A DNA stretch of 62,351 bases from Bacilli bacterium (GTDB taxonomy: Bacteria; Bacillota_I; Bacilli_A; RF39; UBA660): the NCBI GenBank assembly GCA_017941235.1, contig JAGAWU010000029.1, positions 1 through 62,351 on the forward strand, read 5' to 3'. The number at the start of each line of letters is the position of its first letter. Position 1 is the first letter of the stretch. A program made the position numbers and the translations under genes. The notes under the pieces are model-generated. The model saw only the letters and a list, made by a program, of their open reading frames with translations. It did no database searches and was not told where the DNA came from. Positions 51,616 through 61,213 of this stretch are shown here, piece by piece.

Positions 51616-52221
51616 CTAATACACAGATGCTTCAACTATTTTAAATTTAGCATTTTTCATAGCTTCAATTTTTTCATCTTCAATGTATGTAAATATTTTT
51701 TCTGATGTAGATTGTCCAGCTGCTAAATCATTTACATAAACATAATCTTCATTTATTCTTTGACCATTACTGTCAACTGCTTCTATATGAAAACTATATG
51801 ATTTTTTATTTTTTGTAATGTTTTTTACTGTAACAACCATTTCAGTTTCATTAAATCCATATTCGTCAGTAGTTATACTTAAATCACCTAAAGTAATTTG
51901 GACATCTTTTTTTAGGACTTCTTCTGTTGATTCACCACTTAGTTTATCTAAGTCTTTTGAAGTTTCTTCTATTGCTTTTCCAGTCGCCTGATTCATTACT
52001 GATGCAAAAACAAAGGCTAAAATTGTAATTATAATTGCAGCAATTGGTAATCCTTTTTTTGATTTTTTACTTACAAGTGAAATAATAGAGAAAACTAATG
52101 CTAATACTCCCAATATATATGAAATAGCATTAATAATTGGAATAAAACAAAAAACTATGGCTATAGCACTTAAAACAAAACCTGCTATTCCTATTCCGGT
52201 ATTTTTCTTTTCTATTTCCAT
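51616..52221 (-). CDS. DUF4190-type membrane protein with exported beta domain
   Basis: This 201-residue protein has membrane helices at the N-terminus (about 8-30, 32-52 and 60-80) in DUF4190 style (NTGIGIAGFVLSAIAIV...LGVLALVFSIISLVSKKSKKGLPIAAIII). An exported linker and a beta-rich domain follow (about 110-201; ITTDEYGFNETEMVVTVKNITKNKKSYSFHIEAVDSNG), similar to FxLYD/DUF5067 domains. AAAGGAGTAAGAGA precedes the ATG. The function is unknown; it is probably an envelope-associated protein. Confidence 0.78.
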   Translation of the reverse strand: MEIEKKNTGIGIAGFVLSAIAIVFCFIPIINAISYILGVLALVFSIISLVSKKSKKGLPIAAIIITILAFVFASVMNQATGKAIEETSKDLDKLSGESTEEVLKKDVQITLGDLSITTDEYGFNETEMVVTVKNITKNKKSYSFHIEAVDSNGQRINEDYVYVNDLAAGQSTSEKIFTYIEDEKIEAMKNAKFKIVEASVY

Positions 52222-52349
52222 TCTCTTACTCCTTTCTTATTTGATAAATAACATTTCTATTATTTACAAATACTATTTATATAAAATATAAATCATATTT
52301 CTAAAAAATACAAGTATTTTTTGTAAAATATTATTATTAGGTGATGAGA

Positions 52350-52664
52350 ATGAAAAATTTAAAAAAGATTAGGGAGAAGCGTAAAATTACCCAAATTAAG
52401 CTTGCTATTGAGGTAGAGGTATCCCAAGAAGCTATTAGTGCATATGAATCTGGTAAAGCACTACCTAGTGTTGATATTTTGATAAAGCTTGCTAATTATT
52501 TAAATACTTCTACTGATTATTTGCTTGGTCTAACAGATAATGAACTTGCCATTAATAATATTAAATCAAATGAGTATGATGAACTTCTTTCAGTATATTC
52601 TCGTTTAACACCTGAGCAAAAAAAAGATATATTAACTTACGCTATTATAAGAGAAAAAATGTAA
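52350..52664 (+). CDS. XRE-family transcriptional regulator
   Basis: This 104-residue protein has a helix-turn-helix (about 3-58; LKKIREKRKITQIKLAIEVEVSQEAISAYESGKALPSVDILIKLANYL) and a short helical dimerisation tail (about 75-104; LLSVYSRLTPEQKKDILTYA), the layout of SinR/phage-repressor-like regulators. I chose the ATG at 52350, 6-7 nt after TAGGTGA. It is convergent with uvrB and ends in a shared hairpin. The target is unknown. Confidence 0.88.
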   Translation: MKNLKKIREKRKITQIKLAIEVEVSQEAISAYESGKALPSVDILIKLANYLNTSTDYLLGLTDNELAINNIKSNEYDELLSVYSRLTPEQKKDILTYAIIREKM

Positions 52665-52667
52665 AAA

Positions 52668-52698
52668 AATAATATCCACAAATTCTGTGGATATTTTA
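52668..52698. terminator. Bidirectional terminator between XRE gene and uvrB
   Basis: AATATCCACA / TGTGGATATT with a 5-nt loop and flanking A and T runs. The stem is the same as the one at 51554-51585. Confidence 0.8.
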
Positions 52699-52700
52699 TT

Positions 52701-54647
52701 TTACTTTGTTTTTAATTCAAATAATATGTCTCTAAGTTCCATAGCTCTTTCAAAGTCAAGATTACGTGCAGCTTCTCTCATTTCTGCTTCGATTTCATCT
52801 ATTGTCTTAGTAAGTTCTTTCTTGCTCATCTTTTTATCTTCTTTTATAGATGTATCCTTATTACTTATCACTTCTCTAATCTCTTTTGAAATAGTTTTTG
52901 GTATTATGCCATGTTCTTTATTATATTTTTCTTGAATTTCTCTACGTCTTTTTGTTTCAGTAATAGCTTCATTCATACTATCTGTAATTCTATCAGCATA
53001 CATTATTACATGACCTTTACTATTTCTTGCACATCTACCTATTGTTTGAATTAAACTTCTTGTACTTCTTAAGAAACCTTCTTTATCTGCATCTAGTATT
53101 GCAATTAGTGATACTTCTGGAATATCAAGTCCTTCACGTAGTAAGTTAATTCCAACTAGTACATCATATTTACCTGTTCTTAAATCATGTATTATTTGTA
53201 TTCTTTCTAGAGTTTTCACTTCTGAATGTAAATATGCTACTTTTATATCTAATTCTTTTAGATAGTTAGTTAGCTCTTCTGCCATTCTTATAGTTAATGT
53301 CGTTACTAATACTCTTTCATTCAACTCTATTTTTTCTTTTATTTCACTTAATAAATCATCAATTTGTCCCATTGTTTTTCTAACTTCTATTGTTGGATCA
53401 AGAAGCCCTGTAGGACGTATTATTTGTTCAGCATAAGTATTTCCTGCTTTTTCTAATTCATAATCACCTGGTGTTGCTGAAACACATATTACTTGATTTA
53501 TTTTTTGTTCAAATTCTTCATATTTTAATGGTCTATTATCAAGTGCGCTAGGTAGTCTAAAACCAAAATCAACTAAGTTTTGTTTTCTTGCTCTATCTCC
53601 ATTGTACATTGCTCTTACTTGCGGAAGTGTTACGTGCGATTCATCTATTAGTAGAAGAAAATCTTTATCAAAAAAGTCCATTAATGTTTCCGGTGTTTCC
53701 CCTTCTTTTCTTCCTGCCATATGTCTTGAATAGTTTTCAATACCTGAACAAAATCCAGTCTCTTCAAGCATTTCTAAATCATAATTTGTTCTTTGTTCTA
53801 TTCTTTCTGCTTCTAAAGGTTTATTATGTTCTTTAAAATAGGCTACTCTTTCTACCAGTTCTTCTTTAATTCTTTTTAATGCTTCTTTTAATTTTTCATC
53901 ACCAACTACAAAGTGACTTGCAGGGAAAATGGCTACACTTTTTTTATTTTCAGTTACTGCTCCTGTTAATACATCTATTGATGATATTCTATCAATTTCA
54001 TCCCCAAAAAACTCTATTCTATAACCTGTTTTATCTTGTGATGCTGGTATGATTTCTAAAGTATCTCCCCTAACTCTAAATGTACCTCTTTTGAAATCTA
54101 GTTCATTTCTTTCATAAAGCATATCTACAAGTTTCATCATTATGTTTTCTCTGGATACTTCATCTCCTATGTGCAGATTAAGCATTTTACTTGCATACTC
54201 TTCTCTTTCACCTATACCATATATACATGATACACTTGATACTACTATAGTATTTCTATATGAAATTAATGATCCAGTTGCTGAATGTCTAAGCTCATCT
54301 ATCTCATCATTAATTGAAGAATCTTTTTCTATGTAAGTATCAGTTGATGGAACATAAGCTTCTGGTTGATAATAATCATAATATGATACAAAATATTCAA
54401 CGTGATCATTAGGAAATAGTTCTTTCATCTCTGCATAAAGTTGTCCAGCTAGTGTTTTATTATGTGCAAGTATTAAAGTAGGCTTATTAGTACGTGCAAT
54501 TACATTAGCCATAGTAAATGTCTTACCTGTTCCAGTTGCTCCAAGAAGTACTTGCCATTTTTTTCCTTCTTTTATTCCATTAACAAGTTCATTTATTGCT
54601 TCTGGTTGATCTCCTGAAGGCTTATATTTAGATACTAATTCAAACAT
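52701..54647 (-). CDS. uvrB: Excinuclease ABC subunit B
   Basis: This 648-residue helicase-like subunit of nucleotide excision repair has Walker [11 protein letters not shown] (about 38-47), the damage-probing beta-hairpin ([21 protein letters not shown]), helicase motifs including DESH and QTIGRCARN, and a C-terminal UVR domain (about 610-645) that binds UvrC. It is complete and of usual length. AAGGAGGA precedes the ATG. It forms a separate unit from uvrA here, although both read in the same direction. Confidence 0.97.
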   Translation of the reverse strand: MFELVSKYKPSGDQPEAINELVNGIKEGKKWQVLLGATGTGKTFTMANVIARTNKPTLILAHNKTLAGQLYAEMKELFPNDHVEYFVSYYDYYQPEAYVPSTDTYIEKDSSINDEIDELRHSATGSLISYRNTIVVSSVSCIYGIGEREEYASKMLNLHIGDEVSRENIMMKLVDMLYERNELDFKRGTFRVRGDTLEIIPASQDKTGYRIEFFGDEIDRISSIDVLTGAVTENKKSVAIFPASHFVVGDEKLKEALKRIKEELVERVAYFKEHNKPLEAERIEQRTNYDLEMLEETGFCSGIENYSRHMAGRKEGETPETLMDFFDKDFLLLIDESHVTLPQVRAMYNGDRARKQNLVDFGFRLPSALDNRPLKYEEFEQKINQVICVSATPGDYELEKAGNTYAEQIIRPTGLLDPTIEVRKTMGQIDDLLSEIKEKIELNERVLVTTLTIRMAEELTNYLKELDIKVAYLHSEVKTLERIQIIHDLRTGKYDVLVGINLLREGLDIPEVSLIAILDADKEGFLRSTRSLIQTIGRCARNSKGHVIMYADRITDSMNEAITETKRRREIQEKYNKEHGIIPKTISKEIREVISNKDTSIKEDKKMSKKELTKTIDEIEAEMREAARNLDFERAMELRDILFELKTK

Positions 54648-54684
54648 AGATATTCCTCCTTTTTTTATATTATACCAAAGATTT

Positions 54685-54759
54685 AAAAAATTAGTCTTAT
54701 GACTAATCTATATTTTATTTATTCTACAAAAAATCTAGATTAATTTCAATCTAGATTCT
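54685..54759 (-). terminator. Tandem terminators of the TasA-like gene
   Basis: Two hairpins lie in series: AATCTAGATT / AATCTAGATT (54732-54757), then ATTAGTC / GACTAAT (54690-54707). Each is followed by a T run on the minus strand. They insulate uvrB from upstream transcription. Confidence 0.75.
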
Positions 54760-54762
54760 TTT

Positions 54763-55257
54763 TTATTTTTCAACCATATTTATATCAAAAGTTAAATCAA
54801 TATTTTGTTTTTCTTTTGGTAAATCTTCTTCTGTAATATCATATTTAAACTCTACTTTTATTTTTAGTGTTTTTTTATCGTTACTTTTTAATATATCTCC
54901 TGCTTTTATTTCTTCTCCATTTTCATATGTTACTGTATATACTAAGTATCTTTTTTGTTCTTCATTTAATTTAGTCATGTTAACAGATTCTACTTTAGCA
55001 TCTTTATTACTTTCGTTAATCATATCTACAGTAAATTCAAAATAATCACCTGGAACTTTTAAATTACAATCAAAATTAACGTTCTCTTTTCCTTCTAAAT
55101 ATACAGTTCCATTATTATTATTTGTTTTAATATTTTTGTAATGTATATTAAATAATTCTTTCTCGTTTGATTTTACCAAACCATTTGAATAAGCATATAC
55201 AGTAGTTGTTGTTATAGCAATAACCATTACTATAAAACTTATAATAATCCTCTTCAT
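54763..55257 (-). CDS. Secreted TasA/camelysin-like protein
   Basis: This 164-residue protein has a signal peptide (about 1-24, ending near VYAYS). Its beta-sandwich-like mature part contains NFDCNLKVPGDYFEFTVDMINESNKDAKVESV, a layout reminiscent of TasA/camelysin and related Ig-like secreted proteins (xPGDxxxFTVDxxNxxxxDA). I chose the ATG at 55257 behind AAGGGGG; a longer in-frame start lacks a site. It has no sorting motif or C-terminal TM. The role in matrix or surface is inferred; the similarity is a pattern match only. Confidence 0.6.
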   Translation of the reverse strand: MKRIIISFIVMVIAITTTTVYAYSNGLVKSNEKELFNIHYKNIKTNNNNGTVYLEGKENVNFDCNLKVPGDYFEFTVDMINESNKDAKVESVNMTKLNEEQKRYLVYTVTYENGEEIKAGDILKSNDKKTLKIKVEFKYDITEEDLPKEKQNIDLTFDINMVEK

Positions 55258-55380
55258 AAATATTTGCCCCCTTAAGATGAGCATATTATACCATAAGTGT
55301 AAAAAAATGTCAATCCTTACTTCTTGATACTTGCATTTATAGTATGTTTATGTTATACGTTTTTATTCACAAAAATTGTT

Positions 55381-55410
55381 AAAAAAATAAAGAACCTTTT
55401 GGTTCTTTAT
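55381..55410 (-). terminator. Terminator of the ftsE-ftsX-hydrolase operon
   Basis: AAAGAACC / GGTTCTTT with a TTTT loop is followed by A-T7 on the minus strand and overlaps the stop codon of the hydrolase gene. Confidence 0.85.
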
Positions 55411-56609
55411 CTGTTTGACCATCTTGATGGTATATTAAATAAGGAAGATGGATTTACCAATTTGTTTAAATATTGATTATAAGTACATCCACCATTATTT
55501 TTCCAGTGACATCTAGATATTTCTACATGTAAATGTGGGCCTGTCGAACATCCACTTGTTCCCATGTAACCTATTACAGTATCTCTAGTAACTTGCATTC
55601 CTTGACTTATATTTCCATATCCACTTAAATGGACATATGATGAATAAATATAAGATCCATTATAGTTGTGTTTTATAACAACTATTTTTGCATTTCCGTT
55701 ACAAGAATATCCCATGCTACGGCACCATGATCCTGAGGTACAATCATCTGTATATATCGCATGAACTTGTCCACCAGCTATTGGATAAATTGGAATAGAT
55801 TTATTATTACTACTTAAATCATAACCTAAGTGACCATATCTACCACCAAATCCTCTAACTGAGTATCCATATTCCATTGGGCGAGCAAATGTTCCAACAC
55901 TTGGTATTGAATTGTTACTTCTTTGTGCTATACGATATTGGCAAGCTAAAATATCTTCTGTTGCTCCACAACCTAACTTTTTAAAATAATTTACATTAGC
56001 TTGTGCTTCTTTAATTTGTGTTTCTACTGAGGGCATCGATTCTCTAATTGCTTGATTATCTGCTTCTATTTTTACTTTTTCAGCTTCTAATTTTTCTTTT
56101 AATGTTCTTAATTCTTCTTGTTTTTGTTTTAATGCTGCTTTCTTTTTAATATTTTCCTCAATTAATTTTTGTAATTCTTTCATAATTCTATCATTATATT
56201 CAGTTAACTGTTCAATTACTGACATACGATAGATCATATCAGTTATAGTTTCAGCACCAAATGCATATTCTAAGTAAGCATTATCACCATTTTCTATTTG
56301 ATAGTATTGCATTACCTTTTTACTTTCGGCACTTTTTTCAGCTATCTTTTTATTACTTTCTTCTATTTCTTGTTGTAATCTTTCAATTTCATTTTCTGCA
56401 GATTTAATTTGTGATTCGATATTTGCAATATTCTTTCTTACTGCTGCTATTTCTTGATCATTTTTTACTATCTTGTTTTTCTTTTCATTTAATTCAGCAG
56501 TATACTTATTTACTTCTGCTTCAAATTCTGAAATTGTTTTTGCATTTATTTTTATAGGTAATAAAACAGAAATAATTAAAAATACGTATATTATACTTTT
56601 TTTCTTCAT
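55407..56609 (-). CDS. M23 murein hydrolase with coiled coil (EnvC/PcsB-like)
   Basis: This 400-residue exported protein has a signal peptide (about 1-23), a long coiled coil (about 25-205) and a LytM/M23 peptidase domain (about 245-390). Zinc ligands are visible: GHLGYD in the first motif and HLH (His359, His361) in GPHLHVEIS, so the enzyme looks active. It lies one base after ftsX, and ftsE is next. Known analogues: EnvC in E. coli, PcsB and CwlO in Firmicutes, which FtsEX activates to split peptidoglycan during division or growth. GAAGGTG precedes the ATG. Confidence 0.92.
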   Translation of the reverse strand: MKKKSIIYVFLIISVLLPIKINAKTISEFEAEVNKYTAELNEKKNKIVKNDQEIAAVRKNIANIESQIKSAENEIERLQQEIEESNKKIAEKSAESKKVMQYYQIENGDNAYLEYAFGAETITDMIYRMSVIEQLTEYNDRIMKELQKLIEENIKKKAALKQKQEELRTLKEKLEAEKVKIEADNQAIRESMPSVETQIKEAQANVNYFKKLGCGATEDILACQYRIAQRSNNSIPSVGTFARPMEYGYSVRGFGGRYGHLGYDLSSNNKSIPIYPIAGGQVHAIYTDDCTSGSWCRSMGYSCNGNAKIVVIKHNYNGSYIYSSYVHLSGYGNISQGMQVTRDTVIGYMGTSGCSTGPHLHVEISRCHWKNNGGCTYNQYLNKLVNPSSLFNIPSRWSNR

Positions 56610-56610
56610 A

Positions 56611-57522
56611 TTACACCTTCAAATATTTTCTAACAGCACTACTACTTCCTATCATACCAACTATAATACCTATTACTAACACTATTAGTGATGCTGTATA
56701 AATAAATGGTGTCTTAGGAATCATTTGAATTAGTTTGGAGAATACATATCCATCTAATTTATCATATAAAGCTGGGTATCCAAATATTATTAATGCTATT
56801 GGTACTAATGAACCAATCATACCTAATATCATACCTTCAATTATGAATGGAGTTTTAATTGTAAAATTACTTGCTCCAACTAATCTCATTATTCCAATTT
56901 CTCTTTTTCTTGAGAATATAGTTAATTTAATTGTATTAACAATTAAGAATATTGTAACTATGACTAAAGCTATAACTGCTATATAAGTTATTTTTCTTAT
57001 GGTATTAAATGTTGAAACAAGTTTTTCAACAATACCTTCTCCATATCTTACTACTGATACTTTTTCTATTCCTTTAATTTTTTCTGCTACTTTACCAATT
57101 TTACTAGCATTTTTTACTTTTACTTGGAAAGTATCTTTTAATGGATTATCTTCTTCTTTCCAATCTTCCATTATTGTTTTAAAGACATCAGATTCACTTG
57201 ATATATCTTCTTTTACTTGATTTTTATTTTTAAATACTATTTCTTTTTTGTTTATATCCGAAATACTTTCAATTTCTTTTCTTACATTTTCTACTTCTTC
57301 TTCTGTAGCATCATTTTCTATAAAAACTACTATAGTTAAATCTCTTTCTATCTCTTCTGTAAAATTATCTACATTAAATGAAGCTACTATTGATACAGCT
57401 ACTATTATAAGTGTTATCGCAATACATGATATAGATGCTAATGATAAACTGAAATTACGGAACACACTTTTAAAAGCATCTCTGATACAATGTCCTAACA
57501 TTCTAAGCACTTTCATTATCAT
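56611..57522 (-). CDS. ftsX: Cell-division ABC permease FtsX
   Basis: This 303-residue protein has four membrane helices (about 22-48, 175-200, 222-250 and 268-293) and a large extracellular loop between the first and second (about 50-170) that binds wall hydrolases. RKITYIAVIALVIVTIFLIVNTIKLTIFSRKREIGIMRLVGAS is the typical FtsX/MacB core. It overlaps ftsE by 20 nt. The M23 gene directly downstream is its presumed effector. Confidence 0.95.
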   Translation of the reverse strand: MIMKVLRMLGHCIRDAFKSVFRNFSLSLASISCIAITLIIVAVSIVASFNVDNFTEEIERDLTIVVFIENDATEEEVENVRKEIESISDINKKEIVFKNKNQVKEDISSESDVFKTIMEDWKEEDNPLKDTFQVKVKNASKIGKVAEKIKGIEKVSVVRYGEGIVEKLVSTFNTIRKITYIAVIALVIVTIFLIVNTIKLTIFSRKREIGIMRLVGASNFTIKTPFIIEGMILGMIGSLVPIALIIFGYPALYDKLDGYVFSKLIQMIPKTPFIYTASLIVLVIGIIVGMIGSSSAVRKYLKV

Positions 57523-58201
57523 ATGTTCCTTTCTCTTTATTATTTACAAGTCTACCTTCTTTTAGTGTGATAACTTGCTTTTTCATTTTATTAACAATTA
57601 CTTTATCATGAGTTACAACTATAATTGTTGTACCTAAGCTTTTATTAATATCATCTAGAACTTTCATAATTTCCATACTCATTGTAGGATCAAGGTTTCC
57701 TGTAGGCTCATCGCAAAGAAGCATTTTAGGATTATTTACTATTGCTCTTGCAATTGCTACTCTTTGTTGTTCTCCACCTGATAGTTGCGTTGGATAATTA
57801 TGAACTTTATTCTTTAATCCAACTACTTCAAGGGCTTTTAATACTTTTACTCTAGTTTCTTGTTTTGTAGCACCTATTACTTCCATTGCAAATGCAACAT
57901 TCTCATATACTGTTAACTTAGGAAGTAATTTATAATCTTGGAAAACTATTCCTAGTTTTCTTCTTAATTTATATACTTTACTATTTCTTAGCTTTGCTAC
58001 ATTTATTCCACCAACTATTATTTGTCCACTACTTGGTTTTTCTTCTCTATATAATAACTTCATGAGTGTACTCTTACCTGAACCAGAATCACCTATAATA
58101 AATACAAACGAACCTTTTTCTATAGTAAGATTTAAATCATGAATAGCAGTAACACCATTTTTGTATCTTTTCTTAACATTTTTTAATCTTATTATGTCCA
58201 A
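57503..58201 (-). CDS. ftsE: Cell-division ATPase FtsE
   Basis: This 232-residue ABC ATPase has Walker A GDSGSGKST (about 36-44), signature LSGGEQQRVAIA, Walker B LLCDEPTGNLD and H-loop VTHD. Length and motifs match FtsE. It starts with TTG at 58201, about 8 nt after GGTG. With FtsX and the M23 protein it forms a three-gene division operon in which ATP hydrolysis controls wall cleavage. Confidence 0.95.
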   Translation of the reverse strand: MDIIRLKNVKKRYKNGVTAIHDLNLTIEKGSFVFIIGDSGSGKSTLMKLLYREEKPSSGQIIVGGINVAKLRNSKVYKLRRKLGIVFQDYKLLPKLTVYENVAFAMEVIGATKQETRVKVLKALEVVGLKNKVHNYPTQLSGGEQQRVAIARAIVNNPKMLLCDEPTGNLDPTMSMEIMKVLDDINKSLGTTIIVVTHDKVIVNKMKKQVITLKEGRLVNNKEKGTYDNESA

Positions 58202-58228
58202 TTCTATTTCACCACCTTAGTATAGTTA

Positions 58229-58237
58229 ATTATAACA
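58229..58237 (-). promoter_or_regulatory. Extended -10 promoter of ftsE
   Basis: TGTTATAAT on the minus strand is a perfect extended -10, about 28 nt before the TTG start. The -35 region lies in the upstream terminator. Confidence 0.5.
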
Positions 58238-58250
58238 TAATTTTTTCGAC

Positions 58251-58286
58251 AAGAAAAGACATTAACTATATCAATTAATGTCTTTA
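58251..58286 (-). terminator. Terminator of prfB-yitT-yitT
   Basis: AAAGACATTAA / TTAATGTCTTT with a 9-nt loop is followed by TTCTT on the minus strand. It overlaps the end of the second YitT gene. Confidence 0.75.
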
Positions 58287-59156
58287 GATCATCTCACCAA
58301 CTTCGTATGCATCACTAACTACATAAAAAACGTCCGGATCTATTAATTTAATACTTTCAGTTACTTGAAAATACTCTTTCGTTGGTATTACCGAAAGTAT
58401 TATATTCTTTTTTTCTTTTGAAAAAGTACCTTCTCCTTTTAGTAAAGTTACTGAATGATTCATCTCACTAACAATAAATTTTTTTATTTCTTCACCTTTA
58501 TTTGTAATTATATAGATTGATTTATTCTTTGATATACCAAGTAATATTCTATCTACTACTCCACTATTTATGTAATTAATTATGATTGCATACATTATCA
58601 TTGTTAAACCAAAATAATAACCACCAATAATTATTAAAATAGAATTTAAAACTAAATTAGTTTTACCTATAGGTATTCCAAACTTTTCAAATAGAATACT
58701 ACTTATTACTGGAAGACCACCATTAGTAAAACCTGCTTTGTATATAAATCCATTACATACTCCACCTACTACTCCTATAAATATACACATTATTAGCATG
58801 TCATCCATATTTATATGAATGAGTGGTTTTAAGTATTCTGTTAAATAAACAAATAGTGGATACATTATTGTTGCTAATAGTGTTCCTTTTGTTTTTTCTT
58901 TTCCTAAGAATATATAACTTATTATTAAAAATATTAGTGAGGTTAAAGCAAGAGTTATTTTAGTATTAATTCTAAATAAGTATTTTAGGAGTACTGCTAC
59001 TGCATTTATTCCACCAGTAACAAGGTATGCTGGTTCTATAAAGAAATTATAAAGTAAAGCTAGAATAAATACTGCTATTAGTGTTTGTATATATTTTGTA
59101 GTATTTCTTTTGTTATATTTTTTTATTACTTTTTTAGGTATTTCTTTATTGTTCAT
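58284..59156 (-). CDS. YitT family membrane protein (second copy)
   Basis: This 290-residue protein has five to six membrane helices (about 20-200) and a cytoplasmic DUF2179 domain (about 210-290; SKNKSIYIITNKGEEIKKFIVSEMNHSVTLLKGEGTF). This is the YitT/YpjC/YqfU family architecture; the function is not established. It starts on the stop codon of the preceding paralogue (TAATG) and has a GGGAGGAG site. About half of the aligned positions match its neighbour, as judged by eye. Confidence 0.92.
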   Translation of the reverse strand: MNNKEIPKKVIKKYNKRNTTKYIQTLIAVFILALLYNFFIEPAYLVTGGINAVAVLLKYLFRINTKITLALTSLIFLIISYIFLGKEKTKGTLLATIMYPLFVYLTEYLKPLIHINMDDMLIMCIFIGVVGGVCNGFIYKAGFTNGGLPVISSILFEKFGIPIGKTNLVLNSILIIIGGYYFGLTMIMYAIIINYINSGVVDRILLGISKNKSIYIITNKGEEIKKFIVSEMNHSVTLLKGEGTFSKEKKNIILSVIPTKEYFQVTESIKLIDPDVFYVVSDAYEVGEMI

Positions 59157-60028
59157 TATTCTCCTCCCATAACTTCATATGCATCTGTTACTACGAAGAA
59201 TGCCCCACTATCTATTTTTAATATTCCTTCTTTAAATTTGTAATATTCTTTTGTTGGAAGTACTGTCATTAGTACTGTACTTTTTTCATTTGAGAATCCA
59301 CCTACTGCCTTTAAATTAGTTACATTATGTTTCATTTCTTCAATTATGAATTTTTTAATTCTATCTGGTTCTTTTGTAATAATATAAAAAGCTTTAGAGG
59401 CTGATATTCCAATTATTACCTTATCCATCATATAACTTGCTAGATATATTAATACCGTTCCATATAGTACTCTATTAAATCCAAATACTATTCCACTTAA
59501 TAATATTATTATGCCATCTGTTAAATAGACTGCAGTTCCAACACTTATTTTTAGATATTTTGATAGTATTTGATTTAATATATCTGTTCCTCCAGAAGTA
59601 TAACCTGCTCTATATACAATTCCAAGACCTAAACCATGTAGAAAGCCTCCAAATAGTGTTGTAAGAAGTAATTGATCACTACTTACACTTATATATTTAT
59701 TAATACTTGAGGTTAATGATATTAATATTGGATATACTAATGCTCCTATTACTGTATGAATTGTTTTTTCTTTTCCAAGTGTTATAAAACTTAATAATAA
59801 TAAAAATATGTTTGATATCATTATGAATGTTGGAGGATTAATACCAAATACATTTTCTGTTATTAATGATAAACCACTTACTCCTCCTGATACTATATTA
59901 AAAGGTCTACAAAATACATTAAAACCAACTGCTGTAATTAGTAAACCTATAAACATTTCTACTAATCTTTTTACTTTATCTTTTTTATAAATTTGATGAA
60001 GTATATCGCTAGTGAACGTACTTTTCAT
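59156..60028 (-). CDS. YitT family membrane protein (first copy)
   Basis: This 290-residue protein has five to six membrane helices (about 25-205) with the family motif FCRPFNIVSGGVSGLSLI and VYRAGYTSGGTDIL, then a DUF2179 domain (about 215-290; KAFYIITKEPDRIKKFIIEEMKHNVTNLKAVGGFSNE). It lies one base after prfB, with its GGGGA site within the prfB end. The tandem second copy has the same length, so the pair arose by duplication and may form a heteromer. The transport substrate, if any, is unknown. Confidence 0.92.
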   Translation of the reverse strand: MKSTFTSDILHQIYKKDKVKRLVEMFIGLLITAVGFNVFCRPFNIVSGGVSGLSLITENVFGINPPTFIMISNIFLLLLSFITLGKEKTIHTVIGALVYPILISLTSSINKYISVSSDQLLLTTLFGGFLHGLGLGIVYRAGYTSGGTDILNQILSKYLKISVGTAVYLTDGIIILLSGIVFGFNRVLYGTVLIYLASYMMDKVIIGISASKAFYIITKEPDRIKKFIIEEMKHNVTNLKAVGGFSNEKSTVLMTVLPTKEYYKFKEGILKIDSGAFFVVTDAYEVMGGE

Positions 60029-60029
60029 A

Positions 60030-61119
60030 TTATTTTCCCCTTTTTAAATTATCTTCTATAAATATATCTATATCACCATCTAATACTTTTGATGTATTAC
60101 TTGTTTCTGTATTTGTTCTGTGATCTTTAATCATTGAATATGGATGAAGTACATAACTTCTTATTTGTGAACCAAATTCTATATTTGATACTTCTCCTTT
60201 TATATCATTTAACTGATTTTTTCTTTTTTCTTCTTCTAAGACTATTAACTTACTTTTTAATACATTCACTGCTGTTTCTTTATTTTGAATTTGACTTCTT
60301 TCATTTTGACATGTTACTACTATTTTTGTTGGTAAATGAGTTATTCGTACCGCAGAATCTGTAGTATTTACTCCTTGTCCGCCTTTTCCACTCGATCTAT
60401 AAACATCTATTTTTAAATCTTTTTCATTTATATCAATATTTATTGTATTATCTATTTTAGGAGTTACTTCTACTGAAGCAAATGATGTATGTCTTCTGTT
60501 ATTGGAATCAAATGGAGATAATCTAACTAATCTATGTACACCTTTTTCATTTTTTAAGTATCCATAGGCATTTTCTCCTTTTATTTCTAATGAACAGCTT
60601 TTTATTCCTGCTTCTTCACCGTCCTGCATATCTAAAACTATAACTTTAAACCCATGTTTTTCACAGTATCTTGTATACATTCTAAGCAACATATTAGCCC
60701 AATCGCATGCTTCTGTTCCGCCTGCTCCACTATGTATTTCTAAAATACAGTCATTTTTATCATATGGACCATTTAATAATAGTAATAAACTTAGTTTTTC
60801 ATATTCTTCATTGTATTCTTTTATTTCATTTTCGAGTTGATTTAGTTCTTCTAAAGTTTCTACTATTTCTAATAATTCTAAAGATGTTTCTACATTGGAT
60901 TTTAAATTATCTAATGGTTCAACTATACTTTTAATACTATTTAATTCTTTTAAAGTTTGCTCAGCACTTTTTTGATTTTCCCAAAAATTAGAACTATTTA
61001 CTTTTTGATTTAGTAATATTATTTCTTCTTTTTTAGATGGGATGTCAAAGTGACCTCCATAAATCTTTTGTTTTTTCATCTAATTTTATTAATTCTCTTT
61101 TAATTTCACTTTTTTCCAT
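60030..61119 (-). CDS. prfB: Peptide chain release factor 2 with programmed +1 frameshift
   Basis: RF2 recognises UAA and UGA. The full product has 362 residues and needs a +1 shift. From the ATG at 61119 (GAGG 6 nt upstream), 24 codons lead to CTT TGA (stop at 61045-61047). A Shine-Dalgarno-like GGAGG (61054-61058) lies 3 nt before CTT. Slipping by one base gives CTT-GAC and enters the main frame [10 protein letters not shown]. Catalytic GGQ is intact ([21 protein letters not shown]), and the anticodon-like tripeptide is within [30 protein letters not shown]. Low RF2 favours the shift, giving autoregulation. It heads an operon with two yitT genes. Confidence 0.96.
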
Positions 61120-61141
61120 AGGCATCCTCATTTCTTTTATT

Positions 61142-61171
61142 ATTATACACAATATTTTTTATATTAATCAA
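61142..61171 (-). promoter_or_regulatory. Promoter of prfB operon
   Basis: On the minus strand TTGATT and a perfect TATAAT are separated by 18 bp. The -10 ends 22 nt before the prfB ATG at 61119. Confidence 0.7.
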
Positions 61172-61213
61172 CAAAATAGGTATATTTATTTATTATTTAC
61201 ATACTATATTATT

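Noticed and set aside
61045..61047. Frame break in prfB as a sequencing error or pseudogene
   Set aside because: The break has the exact SD-like GGAGG, CTT TGA C arrangement of the known programmed frameshift.
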